DNA of 64,000 bases from Anaerolineae bacterium (GTDB lineage: Bacteria; Chloroflexota; Anaerolineae; Aggregatilineales; J027), in NCBI GenBank assembly GCA_008933735.1, contig WBUL01000007.1:62001-126000 (forward strand), in the 5' to 3' direction. The notes under the pieces were generated by a model that searched no databases, was not told the DNA's origin, and saw only the letters and a list, made by a program, of their open reading frames with translations. The position numbers and the translations under genes are program-made. The stretch's first letter is position 1. The number at the start of each line of letters is the position of its first letter. Positions 1 through 10,386 of this stretch are shown here, in pieces.

Positions 1-768
1 TCACTGGACAATGTCCGCATCCGGCAGGAACCAAATATTCGCAGCCCGCGCATCGGGTTTATCGGTTGGGGCGAACTTGCAGAACTCCTTGCGGTCAGCG
101 CTGATGGCGTCTGGTATCAGGTCGATTACGATGGTGTCATTGGATGGTCAGTTGCCGAACTGTTCGAGGTCGTCGGCAGCGATAACCCGACCATCATCAC
201 GCAGCCCAACAACGTCGTTCTGGACTCACCGCTTTCCGTCCCGCCTGTCGGCAATGCCAGCGGTCTGGTGACTTCCCAAGCCAACGTTCGCATCCGTGCC
301 GAACCCAGCCTGCAAGGGCGACGCATTTCATTCATTGGCTGGGGGGAGCAGGCCGAAATCGTCGGCATCAACGAGGATCGCACCTGGTACCAGATTAACT
401 ATAATGGTATTGTGGGGTGGTCTCTGGCAGAATTCTTCGTGGTTGAAGGGGACATTACGACCGCGCCCGTAACGGTTCAGGTAACCCCTGGTGTCGTAAC
501 AGCGACACCCGTTCCCGGTGCAACCCCCGAAACCGTTACGTCAGTGGATCAGGTGTTTGGTGTTGTACGTTCGCTGGGCAACCTGCGTCTGCGTGATGCC
601 CCTGCCCTGAACGCCCGCCAGATAGGCCGTCTCGGCTGGGGTGACGAAGCCAATCTGCTGGCGGTCAGTGATGACAGGTTCTGGTATCAGATTGAATTTG
701 AGGGCGTGATCGGTTGGGCAATTGCCGATTATTTTGAACTGGTACGCGGCCAGATTCCGCCCCGTTAA
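1..768 (+). CDS. SH3-repeat (SH3b-like) protein, 5' truncated by the window edge
   Basis: Frame 1 is open from base 1 to TAA at 768. Three repeats of 'N(V/L)R(I/L)R..P....R.IG..GWG..A.....WYQI.(F/Y).G(V/I).GW..A.(Y/L)F'. The listed 268-768 ORF is only the 3' part. Confidence 0.85.
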   Translation, partial: SLDNVRIRQEPNIRSPRIGFIGWGELAELLAVSADGVWYQVDYDGVIGWSVAELFEVVGSDNPTIITQPNNVVLDSPLSVPPVGNASGLVTSQANVRIRAEPSLQGRRISFIGWGEQAEIVGINEDRTWYQINYNGIVGWSLAEFFVVEGDITTAPVTVQVTPGVVTATPVPGATPETVTSVDQVFGVVRSLGNLRLRDAPALNARQIGRLGWGDEANLLAVSDDRFWYQIEFEGVIGWAIADYFELVRGQIPPR

Positions 769-792
769 CACAAAATTCCACACAAAACATAA

Positions 793-814
793 CAGGGGGA
801 TCTTTATCCCCCTG
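793..814 (+). terminator. Hairpin after the SH3 protein gene (candidate terminator)
   Basis: CAGGGGGAT-cttt-ATCCCCCTG, perfect 9-bp stem, weak T tract. Confidence 0.5.
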
Positions 815-941
815 CTTCATTTGGCTGAATGGCTTAAAAATTTGTGCTTTTCGTACTGTTTTTTTGCAATCTTCGCTCAGATTTGGGAAAATTACCTATC
901 GCCAAAAGAACTTTGGTTACTTAATTAGGAAGGTAGAAGTC

Positions 942-2219
942 GTGAAGAAAAAACTGCTTTACACGCTTATGATTGTGGCGCTGCTGGCTGTAGCGGTCGT
1001 CCCCGGCGTTACCGCTCAGGATGAACTCTCCGGCCAGTTGGAAATCTTCTCCTGGTGGGCAGGCGATGAAGGCCCAGCATTGGAAGCCCTCATTGCGCTC
1101 TACAATGGAAAATATCCGAATGTTGAAGTCATCAACTCGGCAGTAACGGGTGGTTCTGGTGTGAATGCCCGTGCCGTCCTCAAGACCCGTATGCTCGGTG
1201 GCGAACCGCCCAGCACGTTCCAGGTTCATGCTGGTCAGGAACTCACCGGAACGTATGTGGTAGCAGACCGGATGGAAGATATCACCTTCATCTATGAAGA
1301 AGAAGGCTGGCTGGACAAATTCCCGCAGGGTATTCTTGATGCGATGAGCTATGAAGGCGGTATTTACAGCGTACCGGTCAATATCCACCGCTCCAATGTG
1401 ATGTGGTATGTCCCCGCCAAACTCGAAGAATGGGGAATTGAAGCCCCGGCGACCTGGGACGATTTCCTGGCGGTCTGCCCGACCCTTCAGGAAGCAGGCG
1501 TGGTGCCGCTGGTCGTTGGTGAAGCCTGGACTGTCAATCACCTGTGGGAAAGCGTTGCCCTGGCAGTCCTCGGTGCGGACGGCTGGAATGCGCTCTGGAC
1601 AGGTGAACTCGACCCGGCGGGTGAAGAAATGGTTGCCGTATGGAATCGGTTCGGCGAGGTACTGGCCTGCTCCAACATTGACGACGATGCCTCTGGCCTC
1701 TCCTGGCAGCAGGCAACGGACAAGATGATTGCGGGTGATGCAGCCTTCAACATCATGGGCGACTGGGCAGCCGGTTACATGACCACCACCCTGGGTCTGA
1801 CCCCTGGCGAAGGCTACGGCTGGGCTCCCTCCCCGGATACTGGTGGCACCTTCATGTGGCTGTCGGACAGCTTTGGTCTGCCCAAAGATGCCCCCAACCG
1901 TGATGCTACGATTGCCTGGCTGAAACTGCTTGGCTCTGTCGAAGGTCAGGATGCCTTCAACCCCCTCAAGGGTTCCATCCCGGCCCGTATTGACGCCGAC
2001 GTAACCAACGCCGACCTATACAATGCCTACCTGCAATCCGCCGCAGCAGACTGGGGCTCAAATACCCTTGCCTCCAGCCTGGTGCACGGTGCAGCCGCCA
2101 ACGAAAACTTCTCCGGTGAATTCGGCACCATTATGGAAACCTTCCGCGAAGCCGGTGCAGAAGCTGCCGCCGCAGTGATGGCGGAAATCTGCGCTGACTC
2201 CGGTGCGTGCGGTGGTTAA
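942..2219 (+). CDS. Sugar ABC transporter extracellular substrate-binding protein
   Basis: Signal peptide [26 protein letters not shown]; '[31 protein letters not shown]' typical of family 1 solute-binding proteins. GTG start at 942 preceded by AGGAAGG. Confidence 0.93.
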   Translation: MKKKLLYTLMIVALLAVAVVPGVTAQDELSGQLEIFSWWAGDEGPALEALIALYNGKYPNVEVINSAVTGGSGVNARAVLKTRMLGGEPPSTFQVHAGQELTGTYVVADRMEDITFIYEEEGWLDKFPQGILDAMSYEGGIYSVPVNIHRSNVMWYVPAKLEEWGIEAPATWDDFLAVCPTLQEAGVVPLVVGEAWTVNHLWESVALAVLGADGWNALWTGELDPAGEEMVAVWNRFGEVLACSNIDDDASGLSWQQATDKMIAGDAAFNIMGDWAAGYMTTTLGLTPGEGYGWAPSPDTGGTFMWLSDSFGLPKDAPNRDATIAWLKLLGSVEGQDAFNPLKGSIPARIDADVTNADLYNAYLQSAAADWGSNTLASSLVHGAAANENFSGEFGTIMETFREAGAEAAAAVMAEICADSGACGG

Positions 2220-2247
2220 TCGCACTGACGCAGGTTAAAAATCTCAC

Positions 2248-2276
2248 AGCCCCGTACTTGTGACGGGGCTTTTTTA
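2248..2276 (+). terminator. Intrinsic terminator or attenuator after the substrate-binding protein gene
   Basis: AGCCCCGT-acttgtg-ACGGGGCT followed by TTTTTT. Confidence 0.85.
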
Positions 2277-2311
2277 TAATTAGCGGACAGCTCGCTGAAA
2301 AGGAGTTTTTT

Positions 2312-3649
2312 ATGCGAAGTCATAATGACCGAATGATTGCCTTCTTCATGCTGCTCCCCTCCATCATCTTGTTAGGGATTTTTGTGTACGGGTTTATTGG
2401 ACTGTCCGTCCAGACCTCACTCACGGACTGGGGCAACAACCAGCAGGAAAAACCTCCGCTTCAAGAAGGCGTTGAGCGCAGCTACATCGGGCTGGAAAAT
2501 TATCAGCGTTTGTTGACCGCCGTGCGCGAATTTCGCTTCCGCAATTCGATGGTGAACACTTTTTTCTTCACCGTGCTTTTCATCGGCGGGTGTGTGGCAG
2601 TAGGATTTGGGCTGGCAACTCTCATCGACCAGAAAATACGATTTGAAGGATTTTTCCGGACTACTTTCCTGCTCCCGATGTCCCTGTCCTTCGTGGTGAC
2701 CGGGACGGTCTGGCGCTGGATGCTGCAACCCAATGGGGGTGTGAATATCCTGCCAGAAAAAATATTCGGGCTGGGCAGGATCAAACAAAGCTGGGTCAAC
2801 AGCGAAACCCTCCTGTGGAAATTCGACTGGCAGGATATTCCCCTGTTTCTCACCTATATCGGGCTGGCGACCCTGGGATTCCTCGCGTTTAACTATCTCA
2901 GCCAGGAAAATGACCGGGTCGGGGTCATCTCCAAAGTCATCATTCACCTGTTTGTGGTGTGGCTGCTCGCGCTGATTGTCCTCAGTCTGCTTTTTGGGGG
3001 CGCTTCCTTAAATTGGCTGTGGGCTGCCCTTATTGCGCTGGCATCACTGGCCTATCGCTACTACCAGTCGGACGGGCATGTGCTGGATATGCAGGACAAA
3101 GCTGAACGAAGCTGGCGACCTGTGCAGTATTTTGCCATCGCGGCGGTCATTGTTGCGGGGGTCTATATCGCCGGACTGTGGGACAAGATCTTCCTGCCGC
3201 TGGCGACCCCTGCCGCCGAGCAGCCCAAAGGGTACAATGCGGCGCTTTCCGGGGTGATTCTCGCCGCTATCTGGCAGATGTCCGGCTACACGATGGCGAT
3301 GTTCCTGGCAGGCATACGCGGCATTCCGGAAGAACTACGCGAAGCCGCCCGCGTGGACGGCGCATCGGAACTGGAAGTGTACACCAGTATCATTATTCCC
3401 CTGCTGCGCCCCATCACATTGAGCGCCATGATCATCCTGGGGCACATTTCGTTGAAAATCTTTGACCTTGTGTTTGCGATGGCTGGGCCAGACAACGGGA
3501 ATACGATGGTACCCGGTATCCTGGTTTATACCGCCTTCCGTTCAAATCGGTTTGCAATCGCATCAGCGGTTGCGGTGATCATGCTGGTGCTGGTCGCGCT
3601 CGTGATCATCCCCTACCTGTATACATCTTTGCGTGAGGAGAAAAAGTAA
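2312..3649 (+). CDS. Sugar ABC transporter permease (MalF-like, with a long internal hydrophobic insertion)
   Basis: EAA motif 'EELREAARVDGASELEVYTSIIIPLLRPI'; 445 aa; operonic position. Confidence 0.9.
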   Translation: MRSHNDRMIAFFMLLPSIILLGIFVYGFIGLSVQTSLTDWGNNQQEKPPLQEGVERSYIGLENYQRLLTAVREFRFRNSMVNTFFFTVLFIGGCVAVGFGLATLIDQKIRFEGFFRTTFLLPMSLSFVVTGTVWRWMLQPNGGVNILPEKIFGLGRIKQSWVNSETLLWKFDWQDIPLFLTYIGLATLGFLAFNYLSQENDRVGVISKVIIHLFVVWLLALIVLSLLFGGASLNWLWAALIALASLAYRYYQSDGHVLDMQDKAERSWRPVQYFAIAAVIVAGVYIAGLWDKIFLPLATPAAEQPKGYNAALSGVILAAIWQMSGYTMAMFLAGIRGIPEELREAARVDGASELEVYTSIIIPLLRPITLSAMIILGHISLKIFDLVFAMAGPDNGNTMVPGILVYTAFRSNRFAIASAVAVIMLVLVALVIIPYLYTSLREEKK

Positions 3650-3651
3650 CC

Positions 3652-4488
3652 ATGCCAGCCGCCAATTACCCTCATCTACTTCGACGCGGGGTCGTTTATG
3701 GCCTGCTGATTCTGTGTTTGCTGATTTACCTGCTGCCCATTTACATGATTCTGGTCACTGCTCTCAAATCGCCGGATGCGGTGAACCTGAACACCGCCTG
3801 GGATTTGCCCAAAAGCATCTACTGGCAGAGTTTCGAGGAAGTTTACAACGAATTCGGGAATCGCATCCGTAACAGCTTGATACTGGTTACGCTTGCCACT
3901 GTTTTCTCCGCCCTAATGGGATCGCTGAACGGCTATGTGTTGTCCAAGTGGCGAATTCCGGGTGAGAAGATTCTGTTCCCCCTCATGCTGTTTGGCATGT
4001 TCATTCCCTATCAGGCGATTTTGATCCCGCTGTTTGACTTTCTACGCCGGGTTGATTTGTACGGCGGGCTGCCAGGGCTGATTCTCATCCATGTTGTTTA
4101 CGGGCTGCCGATAACCACGCTGATCTTTCGTAACTTCTACGTTGAAATCCCTGACGAGATGTTAGAAGCAGGTATGATGGATGGGGCGAATTTCTTTGAC
4201 TTATACGCCCGTATCGTCTTTCCGCTCTCGATACCAGGGTTTGTGGTAGTCATCATCTGGCAGGTGACACAAATCTGGAACGAATTTCTGTTTGCGGTCA
4301 TGCTCACCAGTGGTACCAAAGCCGAACCGATCACTGTCGGTCTGGCACAGCTTGCAGGGGGCGAAGCCGTCAAATGGAATCAAACGATGGCGGGTGCTCT
4401 GGTTGCAGCCCTGCCGCCCCTGCTCGTCTATATTTTCGCGGGTCGCTATTTTATTCGCGGTCTGCTGGCGGGGTCGGTCAAGGGGTAA
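3652..4488 (+). CDS. Sugar ABC transporter permease (MalG-like)
   Basis: EAA motif 'PDEMLEAGMMDGANFFDLYARIVFPLSIPG'; 278 aa, immediately downstream of the first permease. Confidence 0.92.
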   Translation: MPAANYPHLLRRGVVYGLLILCLLIYLLPIYMILVTALKSPDAVNLNTAWDLPKSIYWQSFEEVYNEFGNRIRNSLILVTLATVFSALMGSLNGYVLSKWRIPGEKILFPLMLFGMFIPYQAILIPLFDFLRRVDLYGGLPGLILIHVVYGLPITTLIFRNFYVEIPDEMLEAGMMDGANFFDLYARIVFPLSIPGFVVVIIWQVTQIWNEFLFAVMLTSGTKAEPITVGLAQLAGGEAVKWNQTMAGALVAALPPLLVYIFAGRYFIRGLLAGSVKG

Positions 4489-4519
4489 ACCGCGCTCAGA
4501 GTCATGGAGAATTTCATCC

Positions 4520-4547
4520 AAAAGGCAGGCTGGAATGCTTGCCTTTT
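4520..4547. terminator. Bidirectional terminator-like hairpin
   Basis: AAAAGGCA...TGCCTTTT between convergent genes. Confidence 0.6.
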
Positions 4548-4560
4548 ATGCTTGGATGCC

Positions 4561-5469
4561 CTAACGCAGCAGCCAGACATACAGCGCTCCCCCACCATAA
4601 ATCAGCCACAGCGCCCCATAGATTATTTTTGCCAGAAGCGGCAGGCGGACGGTCAGCACGGCAAAATGCAGCAGCAAACTGTAAAACAGGATGTAGGGCA
4701 CAAAAAACAGCCACGCCAGAATGCTTAATGCTGCGTCTTTCCGCTTGAAGGCCGTCCAGCCCAATGTCAGTCCAATGAGATAGGACACAGGCCAGGGCAA
4801 AACGGCACTGGGCGCGATATTGTAGGGGTTGGTCGGTTGGTCGTCGTAGGTATATCTCTGAACAGCGGACTGCATTTCGTCGGGCCAGTATCCCCAAATC
4901 AGCAGGGTGACCAGCAAAAAAATCAGCATGAATACGCCTCCCTGGAGGATCTGCCGGCGCGTATAGGTCATACCCACGCCCAGGGCTATCTGCGGTTTCA
5001 CCAGCAAAAAAATCCCACTCAGGGCAGGCGGCATCAGCAGTCCGATCGCGGGCAGCCAATCTATTCCCAGTTCCAGTGCATTATCCATCGCCATAAACGA
5101 GGTCAGAGTCAGAAAAACCCCCGTCCGGTTACCACCATATTTATAAATGATCAGAGTCAGCAGGCAAAAATACAGGCAGAGTTGCAGCAGCACCGCGACT
5201 TCAAGCGGGGGCAGGGCAAAAGGGGCTAGGAAAACCGCTGCCCAGGGAGGATTAACAAAACGCTCCAGCCGGTAAGGATTAAAGACGTGGCTTCCTACCT
5301 CGGTAAAGACATATTTCTGCTCATACCACACCGCTACCAGGTCGGCAGGTCGTATCAACAGAACAACGACCAGCCACCAGAACAGCGCCAATCCGGACGC
5401 CATAAGCAGAGATGCCTCTATTCCGGGCTCTTCTTCGTGATCAGTGGCAGGGGTCAAAGGAATCGCCAT
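4561..5469 (-). CDS. Integral membrane protein, GT87/DUF2029-like glycosyltransferase
   Basis: Multiple TM helices; 'FVNPPWAAVFLAPFALPP' and 'LLVKPQIALGVG' resemble DUF2029. Confidence 0.6.
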   Translation of the reverse strand: MAIPLTPATDHEEEPGIEASLLMASGLALFWWLVVVLLIRPADLVAVWYEQKYVFTEVGSHVFNPYRLERFVNPPWAAVFLAPFALPPLEVAVLLQLCLYFCLLTLIIYKYGGNRTGVFLTLTSFMAMDNALELGIDWLPAIGLLMPPALSGIFLLVKPQIALGVGMTYTRRQILQGGVFMLIFLLVTLLIWGYWPDEMQSAVQRYTYDDQPTNPYNIAPSAVLPWPVSYLIGLTLGWTAFKRKDAALSILAWLFFVPYILFYSLLLHFAVLTVRLPLLAKIIYGALWLIYGGGALYVWLLR

Positions 5470-5474
5470 CGGGT

Positions 5475-5502
5475 AGGCGTATTCTCTTGTGAGAATACGC
5501 CT
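5475..5502. repeat. 12-bp perfect inverted repeat in the 5' leader of the membrane protein gene
   Basis: AGGCGTATTCTC-TTGT-GAGAATACGCCT. Confidence 0.9.
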
Positions 5503-5508
5503 TTTAGG

Positions 5509-6525
5509 TTATTTTGCGCTTAATTCTGCCAGGCGAGTCTGAACATCCTGCAAATCGGCCAGCCCTTCCTGAGCAGTTGCCAGCCAGGGCGCAAATCGGG
5601 TCGCATCTACCAGTGTTTTATCCGGCCCACAGCCCAGAATCCATGCCGCCCGTGCCCGGTTGAGCTGGCGAATGGCCGCGTTCATATCGCGCACGAGTTC
5701 AAGCAGCTCTGGCACCAGTTCATAATCCCGCCGCGCGGGAACATACGACTTCATGAAAGGGATTTCCGGCCCACAGGCAACAAACGGATCAGCGTCCGCG
5801 CCCAGGCTGAGAACAAAGACCAGTTCATTGACCGCAGGCAGGTACTTTGCCAGATGTGCCTGAGCCCGATCTACAACCGCGCGTTGTTCCAGCGAAGGCG
5901 GCCCACCTGGTACCGGCAGATTGGTGCCTGAGCCCGGCTGGCCCGCAACCGCCACAGTACGAATATCTCCCAGCACCGTCACGGCATACAATTCAACCCA
6001 GCCGACCTGCCCGTTGAAATCGATCCTGCCCCACGAGCGCGACGAATCTACCTGTGTCACGACAACACGAACGCCGGGATCAACCGTACCCAGCAGCACC
6101 GAGTTGAAATCAGGCTGCTGCCGCACATTCACGGATGTACCGCTGGAAAAGATGACCAGAGTACCGTTCGCAACAATCGTGCCGTCTGGTGCGGAACTCT
6201 GCCCGATATTCGCGGGTACATTCGGGTCACTGCCATCTGTAACAGGCAGAAGCGAAATATCCCCATTGGCCGCCACATACACCGAACTAACCCAGCCAAC
6301 CACGCCCTTATAAGCCACCTGAAGCCACGAGCCATCCCCGTTACGTCCAATGACCTGAAGGGTAGTATTGACAGGAGCCGTTTGCAGCCGCGCCCCGCTG
6401 GTCGAAGGAAGGGAGCGGATATTCAGTTCAGCCGTGGTGACCACAAAAGCAGGGGCTTCCTGCTGTGCCAGAACAGGAACTGCCATCACCAGCAAGACCA
6501 GGAGAATAAGCAAACGTGATTTCAT
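5509..6525 (-). CDS. Secreted SH3-repeat protein
   Basis: Signal peptide; 'ELNIRSLPSTSGARLQTAPVNTTLQVIGRNGDGSWLQVAYKGVVGWV' and a second SH3-like repeat. Confidence 0.85.
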   Translation of the reverse strand: MKSRLLILLVLLVMAVPVLAQQEAPAFVVTTAELNIRSLPSTSGARLQTAPVNTTLQVIGRNGDGSWLQVAYKGVVGWVSSVYVAANGDISLLPVTDGSDPNVPANIGQSSAPDGTIVANGTLVIFSSGTSVNVRQQPDFNSVLLGTVDPGVRVVVTQVDSSRSWGRIDFNGQVGWVELYAVTVLGDIRTVAVAGQPGSGTNLPVPGGPPSLEQRAVVDRAQAHLAKYLPAVNELVFVLSLGADADPFVACGPEIPFMKSYVPARRDYELVPELLELVRDMNAAIRQLNRARAAWILGCGPDKTLVDATRFAPWLATAQEGLADLQDVQTRLAELSAK

Positions 6526-6663
6526 AAAAAAATACTCCTCAAATCGGACACATGGTACACGATAAAATTCGGTTTTGCCAACACGCCCCCCCCACTCTTG
6601 AGGGGTTCTCCTTCAATGACTACAAAACACAGGTAAAATGGAGGGTGGATGTAGGAGAAACCC

Positions 6664-7644
6664 ATGAACACCTTTCTCATTTTACTTGGAATCTTTTCAG
6701 GAATGGGGGCGCTGGCCTTGATCCTGAGTTCACTTCGCGCCCGTCGAACAACCACCCTCCGCCCTGTCGGGATGGGGCTGCTTGCAGTGAGTTTTTTCCT
6801 GATCATTGTGGGCGCGAGTCTCGTTTCAGCCGCACCCAATGAACGTATGGTGGTTTTCAACCGCGTTTCGGGCAATTTAGGCAACCCGAAGGGCCCTGGT
6901 CTGCACTTCATCAACCCCCTGACCACCAGCTATAAAATCTACGACCTTTCGCGGCAAACGTATACTATGAGCGCGGTCACCTATGAAGGCGATCTGCCCA
7001 CCGATGATGCGGTTCCGGCGCGAACCTCTGATGGTCAGGAGGTTTTTATCGACCTTACCATCATTTATAACATCAACGCGGATGGCGTCAATGACCTCCA
7101 TCAGAAGTGGCCTAATGACCGCTACCGGATGGAACTGATACGCCCTCTCATGCGAAGTGTGGTGCGCGATGTGGTCAGCGAATTTCCAGTGGAAAGTGTT
7201 TACCAGGAACGCGCTACCATTGACGATAGAATAACGGAAACCGTCGCCTCAGCACTGTCTGGTGAAGGTTTGATGCTGGTGGATATTCTGGTGCGGAACG
7301 TAACCTTTACGGATGAATACGCACAGGCAATTGAAAACGCGCAGGTTGCTGAAGTCCGCATTCGTGAAGAGGAATTTCGTATTCAGGAAGTCGAAAATCA
7401 GGCGAAACAGGTAGAAGCCCGTGCCGAGGGTGTAGCGAATGCCCGCGTTATTGAAGCAGAAGGCGAAGCCAAAGCATTGCAGCTTATCGCTGATGTCATC
7501 CGGGAAAACCCAGATCTGCTTCAGTACCAGTACATCGTGAACCTGAGCGATAACGTTCAGATTATCGCCCTGCCAGCAGACAGCCCTTATATCTTTGACT
7601 TCCCTTCGCTGATACAGCCAGCGGCGGAAAGCACTGAGCCGTAA
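6664..7644 (+). CDS. SPFH/band 7 (prohibitin-like) membrane protein
   Basis: 'GPGLHFINPLTTSYKIYDLSRQTYTMS', 'VYQERATIDDRITETVASALSGEGLMLVDILVRNVTF' and an Ala/Glu-rich coiled region. Confidence 0.9.
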   Translation: MNTFLILLGIFSGMGALALILSSLRARRTTTLRPVGMGLLAVSFFLIIVGASLVSAAPNERMVVFNRVSGNLGNPKGPGLHFINPLTTSYKIYDLSRQTYTMSAVTYEGDLPTDDAVPARTSDGQEVFIDLTIIYNINADGVNDLHQKWPNDRYRMELIRPLMRSVVRDVVSEFPVESVYQERATIDDRITETVASALSGEGLMLVDILVRNVTFTDEYAQAIENAQVAEVRIREEEFRIQEVENQAKQVEARAEGVANARVIEAEGEAKALQLIADVIRENPDLLQYQYIVNLSDNVQIIALPADSPYIFDFPSLIQPAAESTEP

Positions 7645-7648
7645 GGGT

Positions 7649-8920
7649 CTACCCTGGCCCGCTGTAATGAATACGTGCGCCATCAGGGACAATCCCGTTG
7701 GCGTACTTTTCTTTAAAGTGCTCGCGGGTGGCATCTTCCCCAATGATCACGCTGCGTCCGATCACAACACCTGCCGGAATATCGGCGTTCTTGCCCACCG
7801 TGGTCAGCCCCAGATTGCCAGGGGTATAGTCTGAACGACCAAGCCGTGCCCGGTGCCCAACAACTACCTGCTTATCCAGAACACAGTGCTCTACAATAGC
7901 TCCCCCTTCGATCACCGAATCCGTGAGGATGATACTGTCGCGTACCACTGCGTCCGGCCCAACATACACTCCTGGCGAAAGCACTGAGCGTTCAACCAGA
8001 GCCCCTTCCGCAACTTCAACTCCATTGCACAGCATACTATCCACGATACGTGCCCCTCTGGCGACCCGCACCGGAGCACGTTCCTCGCTCAAAGTATGAA
8101 TGACCCAGTGGCGATCATGTAAGTTGATCGGCGGCGGATCCTGCAACAAGTCCATATGAGCGTTCCAGAAAGCGTCAACCGTTCCTACATCCACCCAGTA
8201 ATCGTCAAAAGGATAGGCATAGACTTTCATCCCCTTTGAAATCATAGTGGGGATGATATTTTTCCCAAAATCATGTTCCGAAGTAGGGTTTTTGCCGTCT
8301 TCTTTTAATAATTCAATCAGCACCTTCGTGTTAAAAACGTAGATGCCCATGTTCGCAAGATTGCCGGGGGGATTTTTAGGTTTTTCAAGAAACTCCCGGA
8401 CGGTCATGTCGTCATTGGTGAACATGATGCCAAAACGCGACGCTTCTTCCCAGGGGACTTCACGCACACAAATCGTGACATCCGCATTCCGTTCCCGGTG
8501 GTAATCGATCAGCATCCGATAGTCCATTTTGTAAATATGATCGCCGGAAAGCACCAGGGTATAGTCCGGCTTGCCGCGTTCAATGAAGTTTATGTTTTGG
8601 GTCAGCGCATCGGCTGTTCCCGCATACCAATCCGTAGGGCTACGTCCTTTGAAGGGTTGAAGGAGTTGAATCCCGCCGCTCAAGGTGCGGTCTAAATCCC
8701 AGGGGCGGCCCAATCGGATATGCTCATTCAGAGAGTGAGGGCGGTACTGTGTCAGCACCAGTACATCAAAAATATCGGAGTTGACACAATTGCTGAGCGG
8801 AAAATCAATAATACGATATTTACCAGCAAAGGGCACAGCAGGCTTGGCACGCTTGGAGGTCAGCACCCCTAAGCGCGTTCCTTCTCCACCTGCCAGGATC
8901 ACCGCACGAACACCGGGCAT
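7649..8920 (-). CDS. glgC: Glucose-1-phosphate adenylyltransferase
   Basis: '[47 protein letters not shown]', 'YAGTADAL', '[12 protein letters not shown]' and a hexapeptide C-terminus. Confidence 0.97.
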   Translation of the reverse strand: MPGVRAVILAGGEGTRLGVLTSKRAKPAVPFAGKYRIIDFPLSNCVNSDIFDVLVLTQYRPHSLNEHIRLGRPWDLDRTLSGGIQLLQPFKGRSPTDWYAGTADALTQNINFIERGKPDYTLVLSGDHIYKMDYRMLIDYHRERNADVTICVREVPWEEASRFGIMFTNDDMTVREFLEKPKNPPGNLANMGIYVFNTKVLIELLKEDGKNPTSEHDFGKNIIPTMISKGMKVYAYPFDDYWVDVGTVDAFWNAHMDLLQDPPPINLHDRHWVIHTLSEERAPVRVARGARIVDSMLCNGVEVAEGALVERSVLSPGVYVGPDAVVRDSIILTDSVIEGGAIVEHCVLDKQVVVGHRARLGRSDYTPGNLGLTTVGKNADIPAGVVIGRSVIIGEDATREHFKEKYANGIVPDGARIHYSGPG

Positions 8921-8942
8921 ACTTGAGACTCCTAATCACTAA

Positions 8943-9839
8943 CTACGAATTATTCCAACCCACCCACACATCGACATATACAGGCCGGTGATCTGACCCC
9001 TGAGCATTGCCGCGCTGGACAACCTTGGCGGTTCCCGGCACCATCCGGTAGCGCATCGCCTGAGACAGCAAGATATAATCCAACTGGCTGTACTCGCGTT
9101 TATCTGACCAGTAATGCGTCCAGCGTTCTTTTTCGGGCAGCTCACTCAGCACATCGTACAACCCCAATTCCGGGTCTGCCAGCAGGGGTTTGAGGGTTTC
9201 CGCATCGGGTGTATCGTTAAAATCCCCCATCACGACGAACAACCCCTGTTTGGGGTTCGGGAAACGGCGCTTGATCAACTGGCCTATCGCCATCGCCTGC
9301 CGGGTACGTCGTTCTGTTGCGTCCCGGATGGCCTTTTCCCGCTTCTCCCCTTTAAGGGTGGGGTCAACAAACTTGCTTTTCAGATGGGAAACAAACGCCG
9401 TAAACACCGGAATGTAGCTGTCCGGGTCTAAAACTTCGACCTCCAGTAAATCTCTGGAAAAAATTTTCCCTTTGCGGGGGTCGCCAAAATCCCGCAAGAA
9501 CTGGTAAGAAACCACCTGCCCCAGCGGCAGCACACTGGCTAACCCCACCTGAATCCCACGCGGATCGTTCCCTTCCACCACAACGAGTTCATCAAAGTGC
9601 TTGCCTAGCTGAACCGTATTAAACTCAGCGAGCGCACCTTTGTTTTCGACCTCTTGCAGCGCCAACACATCCGGTTTATCCTCACGCAGCCGCTCCCCTA
9701 AATAATACATCTGCATCAGGTCTTTAGGCTTGGTGCTGCGTGGAGCACCAAAATCATCCCCTCGCTGATAAGGATCATCAAAACGGTCATAGAAGTTATT
9801 GACATTGTACGTTCCGAGTTTGATGCGGCGAACAGCCAT
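8943..9839 (-). CDS. Endonuclease/exonuclease/phosphatase family protein
   Basis: 'LGTYNVNNFYDRFDD', 'LALQEVENK', 'FVVMGDFNDTPDA', 'QGSDHRPVYVDV'. Confidence 0.92.
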   Translation of the reverse strand: MAVRRIKLGTYNVNNFYDRFDDPYQRGDDFGAPRSTKPKDLMQMYYLGERLREDKPDVLALQEVENKGALAEFNTVQLGKHFDELVVVEGNDPRGIQVGLASVLPLGQVVSYQFLRDFGDPRKGKIFSRDLLEVEVLDPDSYIPVFTAFVSHLKSKFVDPTLKGEKREKAIRDATERRTRQAMAIGQLIKRRFPNPKQGLFVVMGDFNDTPDAETLKPLLADPELGLYDVLSELPEKERWTHYWSDKREYSQLDYILLSQAMRYRMVPGTAKVVQRGNAQGSDHRPVYVDVWVGWNNS

Positions 9840-9853
9840 AAGCCCCCTTGCTC

Positions 9854-10228
9854 CTAACAGAGTCCAAGCTGATTAAAAAATTCCCAGGCATCATCGTCAT
9901 CGACGGACACATGCACCTGCATATCCAGTTTATTATTTAGCACCTTTGCCACAAAACTTAAAAACTGGTCCGGATTCAAAAACACACAGTAACCCATCAT
10001 GTCATGGTTTGTGATCCGGCTGTTCGAAAATACATTGAGAATGTCCTCCGGCGTGCTGGTCATGCCCTCAAAATCCAGCACCACATGCAGCGGCATCAAC
10101 GCCTGATCCAATAAAGCCGCCACCGACTCCAATGCGTCTGCCACATCCTCGGCGGCCAGAGCCTCCAGGAAATACATTTTCATGAGACGAGGGTTGTTCT
10201 TCCAGGGATACACTAATTCGTAAGACAT
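9854..10228 (-). CDS. STAS/SpoIIAA-like small protein
   Basis: 125 aa from MSYELVYPW; central 'MPLHVVLDFEGM' and alternating beta/alpha pattern, resembling the N-terminus of the 15517-16719 protein. Confidence 0.5.
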   Translation of the reverse strand: MSYELVYPWKNNPRLMKMYFLEALAAEDVADALESVAALLDQALMPLHVVLDFEGMTSTPEDILNVFSNSRITNHDMMGYCVFLNPDQFLSFVAKVLNNKLDMQVHVSVDDDDAWEFFNQLGLC

Positions 10229-10386
10229 GACCTGACAGCCAGTTTTGCCTATGAGTATAGCAACTATCAAGCGGCCTCTCAAAAAACCGCTCCTTTAATG
10301 AATCCTTAATGTTAGTGTCACAAATGAACAATCTGTTGGGACGATGCTATAGTCTGGAAAAGATGAGTAGATAAGGAGCATATACC

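Noticed and set aside
921-1541. 206-aa minus-strand ORF in the substrate-binding protein gene
   Set aside because: Antisense to a clear ABC substrate-binding protein.
6586-6593. C8 homopolymer upstream of the SPFH gene, considered as a phase-variation tract
   Set aside because: Too short to assume slippage, not inside a coding region, and not placed between clear promoter elements.
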